Counted from the stretch's first letter, positions 5,944 through 14,885 are shown. The stretch: 15,752 nt of DNA from an uncultured Christensenella sp. (GCA_910584035.1 CAJTZR010000037.1:1-15752); one strand, 5' to 3'. The notes: a model not told the origin generated them from the letters alone. Numbers and translations: made by a program.

Positions 5944-8900
5944 ATGTCTAAAAACGATAAAGAAAAAGGAAGAAATGACCATATAATAGAGGGCAGTATA
6001 ATGCTTGGTATCGGTGTAGTATTTATGCTGATACTAGTTGGTGCATTTGGCAAGGCTGGGGACGCAGTTACTAACTTTTTTGTTGGCGTGTTCGGCTATG
6101 CTAGCTATGCTTACTTTTTGGCTCTTATTATATTTGGTATTTTGGATATATGCAAAGTTAAAAGACCTAAAATAAAAATTTTAAGATTGTTATCTTTGGT
6201 AATGTTTTTTGCATTGGTGATTGCACTTTTGCATTGTGTTTCATCATCTCAACTTACAGAGGGCGGATATGGTAAATATTTAAGTGAGGTTTATGATAAA
6301 CACAGCACTGCTGGTGGTGTGCTTGCTGGTATATTTTTATATCCTTTATTACTTGTTGACTATTTGGGAATTGTAATTTGCAGTTTGCTTGCTATTGGTT
6401 TTGGTGGTGTGTTTGTATTTTATGACAATATTATTGCTCGTTTTGAAAATAGAGGTGAAAGCAGAGAGCCAGCAACTATGGTAAACTTTGGCGGAGCAAA
6501 TGGCATAAGCGAAGTTGAGATTATCAATAATGATATGGTGGTAGAAGATGTGCAAAAAGGTAAAAAAGCACGTGACAATACCTCAAATGAGTACGTTACT
6601 TTAGATGAGGCAAGCACTACTAAAGTTGATTTTGGTATGTTTGATAACAATTATAGCATTGAAAATAGAGAAAGTGTACAAGTAGAGGAGAAAAAGAGTA
6701 GTTTTGATACAGCTTATGAGATTTTGTATGGCTTGGACAAGCAAGAGGATAGCGAGCCACCTACTGAAAAGCCAATTGTGGATATTGGCGACAAGTCCGA
6801 TTACTTAAGTTACACTAATGACTATCGTAAAAAGCAGATTATTGACGGCTTGTCTGACGATAAGACTTTTGGGAATGATAGTAATAAAAGTGTTTTTGAG
6901 GAAAATATTTTTACAAAACGTGAAAATAACGATATTTTTGCAAATAAATCTTTTGAGAACAAAATTGAGGATAAGGCAGAAATTGCTAGAGTAGAAAGCG
7001 TTCCAGAAAGTACAGAAAAGCAAGAGGAAAAGGAAAAACTTTCCAAATACGAGGAATTTATTAGAAAGAATAATCAAGGCGTTAGAGAGCAAAAAGTTGA
7101 GCCTACTATTCCTCAAAAACCTATGCAACCAAAAGAGGAAAAAACTGAGGTTAGATTTGAGTATAAAAAAGACAGAGAATTTGAGCCTAAAGAGGATAAA
7201 TTTAATGCCAATGTTTATGAGGAAAAAGCTGAGGCTAAACCTATTTTTGATACAACAAGTAAGTATGATGATATGCCAGTTGAGGATAAGACAGCTACTC
7301 ATAAGGAAATTGAAGGCTTTGAGCATTTGTTGAAATATCAAAAGGAAGTGCGTCAAAGGAAAGAGAGTGAAATTATTGAAAAACGTCATAATTTAACGGC
7401 CGACTACGAGATAGAGGAAGATTTTGAGACTCAACAAGAGAGAAAACGTAAGGAAAGAAGCGATAAAGGTGGTGTGCATAATACAAGCAAAGTTGAAACT
7501 ATTGAAACAGAGCAAGATGTACAACAAACACCAATTACACAAGTAACACCAACTAAACCAGTTGTTGAGCAAGTGTTTAGGCCAGCACCACAAATCAAAG
7601 CTGAACCAAGACCACTTGCGGTCGCTGTAGAGAAAGTGACAGAAGAGGTTAAAAGGGAAAAGACAAAAATCAAACTTGCACCTTATAAGTATCCGCCAGT
7701 TTCCTTGCTTAAAGATTACGAATGTAAGCCTGCTGGCAGTGAGAATTTTGACGACAAGATTGAAATTTTGGAAACAACATTATCCGAGTTTGGTATAGAC
7801 GCTAAAGTTAATAACGTGGTTACTGGACCAACTTTCTCAAGACTAGAGCTAGTAATGCCAAAAGGTATTCCAGTAAAAAGAGTGTTAAGCTATGTTGACG
7901 ATATTGCAATGTGCTTAGAGGTTAAAAGCGTAAGATGTCAAATACCTATCCCTGGTAAAAATGCGTTTGGTGTAGAAATACCAAACAATGTGAGGGGTAA
8001 AGTTGGATTAAAGTCTGTAATTGAATCGGATATATTTACTAATAACAAACAAAAATTATCTTTTGCAGTAGGGCAAAATTGTGACGGCGAAAATTATGTT
8101 GCGGACTTAGCTGCAATGCCACACTTGCTAATTGCTGGTGCAACTGGTGCGGGTAAATCAGTATGTTTGAACTCTTTGATAGTGTCATTGATTTACAAGT
8201 ATACTCCATCAGAATTAAAATTCTTATTGGTTGACCCTAAGCAAGTAGAGCTTAATATGTATAACAGAATACCTCATATGTTGATACCAGAGGCGGTAAG
8301 TGATAAGGATAAAACACTTAATTTGCTTGACTGGGCTATTGAGGAAATGGAAATGCGTTATACCTTGTTTAAGGACAAGAGGGTGCAAAAAATTACCGAT
8401 TACAACGCTACTATTGACCCTAAGAAAGAGGAAAAATTACCATATATCGTTATTATCATTGACGAGGTTGGCGACTTTATGGTAGTAATGAAAAAGGAAC
8501 TTGAGGAAAGAATTGTTCGTCTTACTCAAAAAGCCAGAGCCGCAGGTATACACTTGATTTTGGCTACTCAAAGACCATCAGTAGATGTCATTACTGGTAT
8601 AATCAAAGCTAACTTGCCAGCACGTATTGCCTTTGCGGTTGCAAGCTTTACTGATAGTAAAACCATACTTGACCAAGGCGGTGCGGAAAAGTTGCTAAGG
8701 TATGGTGATATGATTTTCTCTGACGGCGTACAAGACCCAGCAAGATTGCAAGGTACTTTGATTGAGGGTGAGGAAGTAAACGCTATTTGCGACTATATTC
8801 GTGAAAATAATGAGTGCTACTTTGACCCAGACATTGAGGAATTTATATTGAATACGAATAATAATACCTCTGCAAATGCACCGCAAGCAAGCTTTGGCGA

Positions 8901-9141
8901 AAGCAGTGGCGAGCAAGACGAGTTATTTGTGCGTTCATTATACTTTGTGGTTACTACTGGTGCGGTTAGTATATCTAAGTTGCAAAGAAAGTTCGGCATA
9001 GGTTTCCCTCGTGCCGCAAGAATAGTAGACACAATGGTGGAATTAGGTTATATTAGTGATACAAAAGATAATAAACAAAGGGAAATCTATATTGATATGC
9101 CAACATTATTATCTAAGTATGGCGATGTTAGCTTGGAATAG
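5944..9141 (+). CDS. ftsK: FtsK/SpoIIIE family DNA translocase
   Basis: A 1065-aa septal DNA pump that moves chromosomal DNA at division or into the forespore. About four membrane helices occupy residues 14-165. A charged, low-complexity linker runs from about 170 to 620 and is rich in E, K, N and D. The motor follows, with Walker A GATGAGKS (732-739, K738) and Walker B IIIDEVGD (D840, E841). The DNA-orienting gamma winged helix is at about 992-1058 (DELFVRSLYFVV onward). It is clearly longer than Bacillus SpoIIIE (about 790 aa), with the excess in the linker. The Walker B sequence reads DEVGDF where DELADL is usual, keeping the acidic residues. GAGGGG just before the ATG is the ribosome site. 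Whether it serves division, sporulation or both cannot be read from sequence. Confidence 0.95.
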   Translation: MSKNDKEKGRNDHIIEGSIMLGIGVVFMLILVGAFGKAGDAVTNFFVGVFGYASYAYFLALIIFGILDICKVKRPKIKILRLLSLVMFFALVIALLHCVSSSQLTEGGYGKYLSEVYDKHSTAGGVLAGIFLYPLLLVDYLGIVICSLLAIGFGGVFVFYDNIIARFENRGESREPATMVNFGGANGISEVEIINNDMVVEDVQKGKKARDNTSNEYVTLDEASTTKVDFGMFDNNYSIENRESVQVEEKKSSFDTAYEILYGLDKQEDSEPPTEKPIVDIGDKSDYLSYTNDYRKKQIIDGLSDDKTFGNDSNKSVFEENIFTKRENNDIFANKSFENKIEDKAEIARVESVPESTEKQEEKEKLSKYEEFIRKNNQGVREQKVEPTIPQKPMQPKEEKTEVRFEYKKDREFEPKEDKFNANVYEEKAEAKPIFDTTSKYDDMPVEDKTATHKEIEGFEHLLKYQKEVRQRKESEIIEKRHNLTADYEIEEDFETQQERKRKERSDKGGVHNTSKVETIETEQDVQQTPITQVTPTKPVVEQVFRPAPQIKAEPRPLAVAVEKVTEEVKREKTKIKLAPYKYPPVSLLKDYECKPAGSENFDDKIEILETTLSEFGIDAKVNNVVTGPTFSRLELVMPKGIPVKRVLSYVDDIAMCLEVKSVRCQIPIPGKNAFGVEIPNNVRGKVGLKSVIESDIFTNNKQKLSFAVGQNCDGENYVADLAAMPHLLIAGATGAGKSVCLNSLIVSLIYKYTPSELKFLLVDPKQVELNMYNRIPHMLIPEAVSDKDKTLNLLDWAIEEMEMRYTLFKDKRVQKITDYNATIDPKKEEKLPYIVIIIDEVGDFMVVMKKELEERIVRLTQKARAAGIHLILATQRPSVDVITGIIKANLPARIAFAVASFTDSKTILDQGGAEKLLRYGDMIFSDGVQDPARLQGTLIEGEEVNAICDYIRENNECYFDPDIEEFILNTNNNTSANAPQASFGESSGEQDELFVRSLYFVVTTGAVSISKLQRKFGIGFPRAARIVDTMVELGYISDTKDNKQREIYIDMPTLLSKYGDVSLE

Positions 9142-9161
9142 TAAAAAAGGAATACTAAAGT

Positions 9162-10487
9162 ATGAAAAAGATTGGTGTAATATCGTTAGGTTGTGATAAA
9201 AACAGAATAGATACAGAAAATATGCTTGCGTTTTTGGAAAAAAGCGGGTATACCTTTACTGGTGACCCCGCCGATAGCGATATTATCGTAATAAACACTT
9301 GTGCATTTATTGATAGTGCAAAACAAGAGTCTATTGACACCATATTGGAAATGAGCGATTACAAGCAAAATGGCAAATGTAAATGTTTAATTGTAAGCGG
9401 TTGTTTGAGTCAAAGATATATGGACAGCCTAAAAGAGGAATTGCCCGAGGTTGATATTTTTGTTGGCACTGCGAATTATAGGGAACTACCTCAAATTATA
9501 GAAGAATTTGAGAAAAACCATACGAAAATCGCTATTAAAAACGATATTAACAAGAGAGATTTTGTGGGTGAGAGAGTGCTTACTACTCCATATCACTACG
9601 CATATTTGAAAATTGCAGAGGGCTGTAACAACAATTGTACCTATTGTGCTATACCTAAAATAAGGGGCAAATTTACCTCACGACCTATTGAGGATATTAC
9701 AAGTGAAGCAAGAGATATAGTTACTAAATATGGTGTTAAGGAACTTAATCTTGTGGCACAAGACATAACAAGATATGGCAAAGATTTGTATGGGGAACTA
9801 AAACTAGTTGACTTGCTAAGCGAGCTTGAAAAGATTGATTGCAGTTGGATAAGGTTGCTTTATTGTTATCCAGAACTTGTGACTGACAGCTTAATAAATA
9901 AAATCAAAAGCAGTGAAAAGATTGTTAAATACATAGATATACCAATGCAACACGCAAGTGATAACATTCTTAAGAGAATGAATAGGCACGTTAGAGGTCA
10001 GTTTTTGCAAGATTTGATAGACAAATTAAGGGCAGAGATACCACATATTGCGATAAGAACTACATTTATTGTAGGTTTTCCTAACGAAAACGAGCAAGAT
10101 TTTCAAACTTTGTATGAGTTTGTAAAGCGTAATAGATTTGATAAATGTGGCTTCTTTGCTTATTCAAGAGAGGACGGAACGGCAGCATATAACTTTGAGG
10201 GGCAAATTGACGATGATATTAAGCAAGAAAGAGTTGCCAAGTTATATGAGTTGCAAGAGGGTATAATGGCGGAAAAAGCGGAAAGCCTAATTGGCAAAGT
10301 TGTTACCATTATGTATGAAGATGTGGACTTTGATAGTCAATGCTTTATTGGCAGAATGGCAGAGGATGCACCAGAGATTGATAGGGTTGTTTACTTTACT
10401 GCGGATAAGCCTGTTGATGTAGGGGAAATGTATAAAGTTAAAATAACAGACAGATATGGATTAGATTTAAAAGGAGAATTAGTATGA
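9162..10487 (+). CDS. rimO: Ribosomal protein S12 methylthiotransferase RimO
   Basis: A 441-aa radical SAM enzyme that adds a methylthio group to a conserved aspartate of ribosomal protein S12. The N-terminal methylthiotransferase domain has the three cysteines for the auxiliary 4Fe-4S cluster: C11 (SLGCDKNR), C47 (NTCAFI) and C81 (SGCLSQ). The radical SAM motif CNNNCTYC supplies C155, C159 and C162. A C-terminal TRAM domain spans about 375-441. The opening SLGCDKNRIDTE and the EGCNNNCTYCAIPKIRG stretch favour RimO over the tRNA-modifying MiaB and MtaB. It starts 20 bp after ftsK with AAAAGG about 11 nt before the ATG, and its stop codon overlaps the pgsA start (ATGA). Confidence 0.95.
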   Translation: MKKIGVISLGCDKNRIDTENMLAFLEKSGYTFTGDPADSDIIVINTCAFIDSAKQESIDTILEMSDYKQNGKCKCLIVSGCLSQRYMDSLKEELPEVDIFVGTANYRELPQIIEEFEKNHTKIAIKNDINKRDFVGERVLTTPYHYAYLKIAEGCNNNCTYCAIPKIRGKFTSRPIEDITSEARDIVTKYGVKELNLVAQDITRYGKDLYGELKLVDLLSELEKIDCSWIRLLYCYPELVTDSLINKIKSSEKIVKYIDIPMQHASDNILKRMNRHVRGQFLQDLIDKLRAEIPHIAIRTTFIVGFPNENEQDFQTLYEFVKRNRFDKCGFFAYSREDGTAAYNFEGQIDDDIKQERVAKLYELQEGIMAEKAESLIGKVVTIMYEDVDFDSQCFIGRMAEDAPEIDRVVYFTADKPVDVGEMYKVKITDRYGLDLKGELV

Positions 10488-11293
10488 ATTTACCTACACG
10501 AGTTACCGTTGCAAGAATAGCTTTAATACCGATTTTTGTATTGTTTTTCTGCTTGCAAGGTGTGTTTAAACAATTCTACATACCTATGACGGCAATATTC
10601 ATTTTGGCATCTTGTACTGATTTCGTTGACGGACATCTTGCAAGAAAACACAATTTAGTTACTGATTTAGGGAAATTTTTAGACCCTATTGCGGACAAGA
10701 TTTTAGTTGTTAGCGGAATGATAATTTTACTTAAAATGAATTTTATCACTAATACTGGTGAGGTATATCCCGTGCTTGCACCTTATTTTGGTGAGATTTG
10801 TGTAATACTTATTTTGGCAAGAGAGTTTATAATTGGCGTATTCAGACAACTTGCAGCGACAAAAGGTGTTGTTATGGCAGCAGATAAACTTGGCAAGGCT
10901 AAAACTATCGTAACGCTAATTGCTCTACCTATGTTGATGCTTGTTCCATTTATAAATGAGCCTTGGCACAAAGCGGTAAACTGGGTTGGTGTAGTATTCT
11001 TGTTTTTAGGTTGGATATTGTTTGGAGTAGCTACAATTTTAACTGTTGTTTCTGGCATTAACTATATTTGGAAAAACAAACACGTTTTTGCAAGTGAAAA
11101 AAGCGATGTTAAGGTTGAGGACAATGCAGAAAGTTCAAATATTGTTGCAGATGATAACGCTGTTCAAAAAGATAGTAACGATAATGTTGTAAACGATTGT
11201 GAGAAAGTGAATAATGAAGCAACTACAAGAGATAGTAGTGCGGATAGTACAAACAATGTTGAGCAATCTGTGGCGGAGGTTAAAAATGACTAA
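10484..11293 (+). CDS. pgsA: Phosphatidylglycerophosphate synthase with acidic C-terminal tail
   Basis: A membrane CDP-alcohol phosphatidyltransferase that makes phosphatidylglycerophosphate from CDP-diacylglycerol and glycerol 3-phosphate. The full catalytic signature DxxDGxxAR(x8)GxxxDxxxD is present, with D46, D49, G50, A53, R54, G63, D67 and D71. Hydrophobic helices fill residues 1-197. Bacterial PgsA usually stops near 180-200 residues; here a hydrophilic tail (about 201-269) rich in D, E, N, S and V follows the last helix, with no recognisable domain. The ATG overlaps the rimO stop by 4 nt behind an AAAGGAGAA site, so translation is probably coupled. The 3' end overlaps cinA by 8 nt. 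Confidence 0.93.
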   Translation: MNLPTRVTVARIALIPIFVLFFCLQGVFKQFYIPMTAIFILASCTDFVDGHLARKHNLVTDLGKFLDPIADKILVVSGMIILLKMNFITNTGEVYPVLAPYFGEICVILILAREFIIGVFRQLAATKGVVMAADKLGKAKTIVTLIALPMLMLVPFINEPWHKAVNWVGVVFLFLGWILFGVATILTVVSGINYIWKNKHVFASEKSDVKVEDNAESSNIVADDNAVQKDSNDNVVNDCEKVNNEATTRDSSADSTNNVEQSVAEVKND

Positions 11294-11999
11294 TAAGGAA
11301 TATGTATACAAATGTGTGCTTAGGACTTTTGGTTTGGATAGTACAAGATTTGAAAAAATTTGCGGTGATTTAAGGACAAAAGACATTAGCATTGATTTTA
11401 CAGAGGATGGCTTGGACGGCACGATAACTATATCTAAAAACAATGTTGATGCAATCGCTTTGGAAAGTATACTTACTAAAATTAATGTAAGGCTTGAAGA
11501 TTATATTTATACTGATAAAGATATAGATTTGGCGGAGTGCCTTGTTGCCTTACTTACTAAAAAAGGCGAAATGCTTGCTGTTGCGGAATCAATTACTGGC
11601 GGACTTATAAGTTCCTCATTGTGTGAGGTTGATGGAGCAAGTAAAGTTTTGTATGAGGGCATTGTAACTTATAATAATGGTGCTAAAGTTAGAAGATTGC
11701 ACGTGCCAGCAACAACTTTAGAGGAATACACAGCTGTTAGCAAACAAACTTGTGAAGCAATGATAAAAGGCGTGCTTGCAAATAAAGAGATTGTTTATGG
11801 TTTGGCAACTACGGGATATGCAAGTCATCAAGATGACGCATTATCTGGCTTGGTGTATATAGGATATGGCAGTCTTACTAATTTTAAGATAGACGAAGTA
11901 ATGTTTAAAGGCAGTAGGAACGAGGTTAGGAAAAAAGCTTGCAATTACGCAATGTTTAAGTTGATTAAACTAATTGATAGTGTAGAAAGGACTTATTAA
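11286..11999 (+). CDS. cinA: Shortened CinA: KH-like plus amidohydrolase (PncC) domains, MoCF domain absent
   Basis: A 237-aa protein. Residues about 85-237 are the CinA C-terminal domain, which deamidates nicotinamide mononucleotide in pyridine nucleotide salvage. Signatures are AVAESITGGLISSSL, then EGIVTYNNGAKVR and GLATTGYAS. Residues about 1-80, with VLRTFGLDSTRFEKI followed by a short beta region, resemble the KH-like domain that in full-length CinA sits between the MoCF domain and this one. The roughly 170-residue MoCF domain is missing, and no remnant is visible upstream because pgsA occupies that DNA. I chose the ATG at 11286: GGAGGT (11275-11280) lies 5 nt before it. The frame stays open back to 11214, but that stretch overlaps the pgsA tail. 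recA follows after 40 bp, the classic cinA-recA order. Confidence 0.85.
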   Translation: MTNKEYVYKCVLRTFGLDSTRFEKICGDLRTKDISIDFTEDGLDGTITISKNNVDAIALESILTKINVRLEDYIYTDKDIDLAECLVALLTKKGEMLAVAESITGGLISSSLCEVDGASKVLYEGIVTYNNGAKVRRLHVPATTLEEYTAVSKQTCEAMIKGVLANKEIVYGLATTGYASHQDDALSGLVYIGYGSLTNFKIDEVMFKGSRNEVRKKACNYAMFKLIKLIDSVERTY

Positions 12000-12003
12000 A
12001 ATA

Positions 12004-12023
12004 CGAACACCTTAAAAAGTGTT
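12004..12023 (+). promoter_or_regulatory. Inverted repeat before recA, partial SOS-box resemblance
   Basis: CGAAC (12004-12008) matches a half-site of the Gram-positive LexA box, but the partner half is missing. AACAC (12006-12010) and GTGTT (12019-12023) form a small dyad around 8 nt, ending just before the recA ribosome site (AGGAG, 12028-12032). It is too imperfect to call as an operator. Confidence 0.15.
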
Positions 12024-12039
12024 AAATAGGAGAAAATTT

Positions 12040-13080
12040 ATGGCAGAGAAAAAATCTAAGGTAATGAATATACCTACAAATGATAGTGATAAAGCAAAAT
12101 ATATAGACGAGGCTATTAAAAAGATAACTGATGTATATGGTGAGGGCAGTATTATGAAGCTTGGCGAAAATGATATTGTGCCAATCGAGGTTATTCCAAC
12201 TGGTTGTCTTACATTGGACGTAGCACTTGGAACTGGTGGTATGCCAAGAGGCAGAATAGTTGAGATTTACGGACCAGAATCATCTGGTAAAACAACTGTA
12301 GCATTGCACGTAATCGCAAGTGCACAGAAGACTGGTGGTATTTGTGCTTTCGTAGATGCTGAACACGCTTTAGACCCTATTTATGCTGAAAAACTTGGCG
12401 TTAAGTTGAGAGATTTGTATATCGCACAACCAGATAACGGCGAACAAGCTTTGGATATTGTGGAAACTTTGGTTCGTTCTGGTAGTATGGACGTAATAGT
12501 AGTTGACTCTGTAGCTGCTTTGACACCTAAAGCTGAAATTGATGGTGATATGGGCGATTCTGTCGTTGGCTTGCAAGCAAGACTTATGTCACAAGCTTTG
12601 AGAAAGTTGACAGCAATTATCAATAAATCAAAGACAGTAGTTATATTTATCAACCAATTGCGTGAAAAAGTTGGAGTTATCTATGGTTCACCAGAAGTAA
12701 CTGCGGGTGGTAAAGCGTTAAAGTTCTATGCAAGTGTGCGTATAGACGTTAGAAAAGGAGAAGCATTAAAAGCTTCTGCTGACGATATTAGAGGAAATAA
12801 GACAAAAGCAAAAATTGTTAAGAATAAACTTGCTCCACCATTCAAAACTGCAGACTTTGAAATTATGTATGGTAAAGGTATTTCTAAAAATGGTTGCTTG
12901 GTTGATGTTGCAACTGATTATGGTATTGTTAAGAAAGGCGGAAGTTGGTATAGCTACAATGACCAAAAGATTGGTCAAGGTAAGGAAAAGGCTGTTGAGT
13001 ATCTTGATAACAATCCAGAAATCGCAGACGAGATTTATGCTAAAGTAATGACTGCGATTGACGAGGCAAAGAAAAATTGA
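12040..13080 (+). CDS. recA: Recombinase RecA
   Basis: A 346-aa RecA, complete and of normal length. It forms ATP-dependent filaments on single-stranded DNA for homologous recombination and SOS induction. Walker A is GPESSGKT (78-85, K84). VIVVDSVAALTPKAEIDG is the Walker B region with the start of loop L1. INQLREKVGVIYGSPEVTAGG covers the L2-associated signature. The N-terminal helix region ends in YGEGSIMKLGE. I chose the ATG at 12040, 7 nt after AGGAG. An in-frame GTG at 12019 would add MLNRRKF but lies upstream of that site. No intein or frameshift is present. The gene is last in the operon. No clear intrinsic terminator follows, and no convincing LexA operator precedes it. Confidence 0.97.
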   Translation: MAEKKSKVMNIPTNDSDKAKYIDEAIKKITDVYGEGSIMKLGENDIVPIEVIPTGCLTLDVALGTGGMPRGRIVEIYGPESSGKTTVALHVIASAQKTGGICAFVDAEHALDPIYAEKLGVKLRDLYIAQPDNGEQALDIVETLVRSGSMDVIVVDSVAALTPKAEIDGDMGDSVVGLQARLMSQALRKLTAIINKSKTVVIFINQLREKVGVIYGSPEVTAGGKALKFYASVRIDVRKGEALKASADDIRGNKTKAKIVKNKLAPPFKTADFEIMYGKGISKNGCLVDVATDYGIVKKGGSWYSYNDQKIGQGKEKAVEYLDNNPEIADEIYAKVMTAIDEAKKN

Positions 13081-13159
13081 TAATTTTATTAACAAATGTT
13101 ATAAATAAGCTGAAATATAAACAAATATTTAAATAAAGTTAAAATTATAACAAAAGGTA

Positions 13160-13188
13160 TTGACATTATTGTAAATTTAAAGTATTAT
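13160..13188 (+). promoter_or_regulatory. SigA-type promoter of rny
   Basis: TTGACA (13160-13165) and TATTAT (13183-13188) are 17 bp apart. The -35 box is perfect and the -10 box matches 5 of 6. The expected transcription start is near 13195, giving a 65-nt leader. A nearby TATAAT (13189-13194) is too far from this -35 box (23 bp) to pair with it. Confidence 0.7.
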
Positions 13189-13192
13189 TATA

Positions 13193-13229
13193 ATATGGCA
13201 AATATGTATGCGAACGGTATTTGCCATAT
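13193..13229 (+). promoter_or_regulatory. 12-bp stem-loop at the 5' end of the rny leader
   Basis: Positions 13193-13204 pair perfectly with 13218-13229 around a 13-nt loop. The predicted start of transcription falls at or within a few bases of the left arm, so the mRNA would begin with a nearly complete stem-loop. No T-run follows, which argues against a terminator. As DNA it could instead be an operator just downstream of the promoter; the loop contains CGAAC, a LexA half-site. Confidence 0.5.
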
Positions 13230-13259
13230 GTAACTTGAAAATTAAATAGGAGGTATACA

Positions 13260-14861
13260 ATGTTAAGCAACAGTATTAGTACTTTGCTTTTAAGTGCAGT
13301 TGAGGGAGGAATTGTTGCAGTTATTGCAATAGTTACTGCTTTAGTTGGGCTTGGATTAGGTTTTTTAGCTTACTGGTTTATATTTGTTAAAAAAGTAAAA
13401 TCAGCAAAAGCGGCAGCCGACAAGATTGTCGAGGACGGCAAGGCGGAAGCTAAAACCCTAAGAAAAGAGGCACTTCAAGAGGCAAAGGAAGAACAAAGAA
13501 GGTTGCGTAACGAGTTTGAAAGAGAATCCAAAGAAAGGCGTGCGGAAATTCAAAAGTCAGAGCAAAGACTTTTACAAAGAGAAGATTTGCTGACTAAAAA
13601 AGAACTTTTAATTGACAAAAAAATGGACTCTTGTGACGAATATAAAAAATCACTTGAGGCAAGAGAAAAGGAAATTGAAGGCTTAGAGGTAGAAATAAGT
13701 CAATCACATTCAAAAATGGTTGAAGAATTAGAAAAAGTTTCTAATATGACTGTAGACGAAGCTAGACAAACACTTATGGACGAGTTGTTGGAAGGCGTTA
13801 AAAAGGATGCAGGTTTAATGGCAAAAGAAATTGAAAACAATGCCAAGGAAGAAGCGGAAAAGAAAGCGAAAAATATTATTGGTATGGCAGTTCAAAAATG
13901 TGCTGCAGACCACGCTCAAGAACTTACTGTTTCAGTCGTTTCATTACCTAATGACGATATGAAAGGTAGGTTGATAGGTAGAGTGGGTAGAAATATTCGT
14001 GCTTTGGAAAACGCAACTGGTATTGATTTGATTATAGATGATACTCCTGACGTAGTAACATTGTCAGGGTTCGACCCGCTAAGAAGGGAAATTGCACGTA
14101 TTACTATTGAAAGATTGGTAAATGACGGAAGAATTCATCCAGCAAGAATTGAGGAAATGGTTGAAAAAGTTAAACGTGAACTTGCAGTTCAAATTAAGGA
14201 AACTGGTGAGAATGCAATGTTCGATGCAAATGTTTATAACGTTCACCCAGAACTTGTAAAATTGCTTGGTAGATTAAAATTCCGTACAAGCTATGGACAA
14301 AATGTACTTAACCACAGCTTGGAAGTATCATATCTTGCAGGAGTAATGGCAGCAGAACTTGGTGCGGATATTAAAATTGCAAAAAGAGCAGGCTTATTAC
14401 ACGATATTGGTAAGGCTGTCGACCACGAGGTGGAAGGCACTCATATCCAAATCGGTGTGGAACTTGCTAAAAAATATAAGGAAAATCGTGCTGTTATTCA
14501 CGCTATTGAAGCACACCACAATGATGTTGAACCACAAACATTGGAAGCAATCATTGTACAAGCGGCAGACGCTATATCCGGTTCTAGACCGGGTGCAAGA
14601 CGCGAGTCGCTAGAAAATTATGTAAAACGCTTGGAAAAATTGGAAGGTATAGCAAACTCGTTCGCAGGAGTAGAACAATCTTACGCAATTCAAGCTGGTA
14701 GAGAGGTTCGTGTTATCGTTAAACCAGAACAAGTTGACGATTCATCAACAATCTTCCTAGCAAAGGAAATTGCATCTAAGGTTGAGTCAGAACTTGAATA
14801 CCCAGGACAAATTAAAGTAAATGTCATTAGGGAAACAAGGTCTGTAGAATACGCAAAATAA
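13260..14861 (+). CDS. rny: Ribonuclease Y
   Basis: A 533-aa membrane-anchored endoribonuclease that starts mRNA turnover in Bacillota. One transmembrane helix lies at about residues 18-43. It is followed by a long charged coiled coil (about 45-200), a KH RNA-binding domain with GRLIGRVGRN (236-245, GxxG 240-243), and an HD metal-dependent phosphohydrolase domain with NHSLEVSYLAG (H352) and LLHDIGK (H381-D382). A short conserved C-terminal region closes it. Length and order are typical and no residue looks damaged. AGGAGGT (13248-13254) lies 5 nt before the ATG. It follows recA after 179 bp but has its own promoter and a strong terminator, so it is probably its own unit. Confidence 0.97.
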   Translation: MLSNSISTLLLSAVEGGIVAVIAIVTALVGLGLGFLAYWFIFVKKVKSAKAAADKIVEDGKAEAKTLRKEALQEAKEEQRRLRNEFERESKERRAEIQKSEQRLLQREDLLTKKELLIDKKMDSCDEYKKSLEAREKEIEGLEVEISQSHSKMVEELEKVSNMTVDEARQTLMDELLEGVKKDAGLMAKEIENNAKEEAEKKAKNIIGMAVQKCAADHAQELTVSVVSLPNDDMKGRLIGRVGRNIRALENATGIDLIIDDTPDVVTLSGFDPLRREIARITIERLVNDGRIHPARIEEMVEKVKRELAVQIKETGENAMFDANVYNVHPELVKLLGRLKFRTSYGQNVLNHSLEVSYLAGVMAAELGADIKIAKRAGLLHDIGKAVDHEVEGTHIQIGVELAKKYKENRAVIHAIEAHHNDVEPQTLEAIIVQAADAISGSRPGARRESLENYVKRLEKLEGIANSFAGVEQSYAIQAGREVRVIVKPEQVDDSSTIFLAKEIASKVESELEYPGQIKVNVIRETRSVEYAK

Positions 14862-14885
14862 TCATTTTGTATAAGATAACAAACA

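Noticed and set aside
6805..7389. Long minus-strand open frame (194 codons) inside ftsK
   Set aside because: It lies opposite the A-rich linker coding sequence, which yields long F/L-rich antisense frames. It has no ribosome site or family resemblance.
11214..11285. Longer N-terminus for CinA
   Set aside because: It overlaps the pgsA tail and lacks a ribosome site, while GGAGGT is ideally placed for the ATG at 11286.
12019..12039. GTG start for RecA seven codons upstream
   Set aside because: The only ribosome site, AGGAG, lies inside this extension and serves the ATG at 12040.
13208..13224. LexA box in the rny leader (CGAAC at 13211-13215)
   Set aside because: Only one half-site matches; the partner half differs at most positions.
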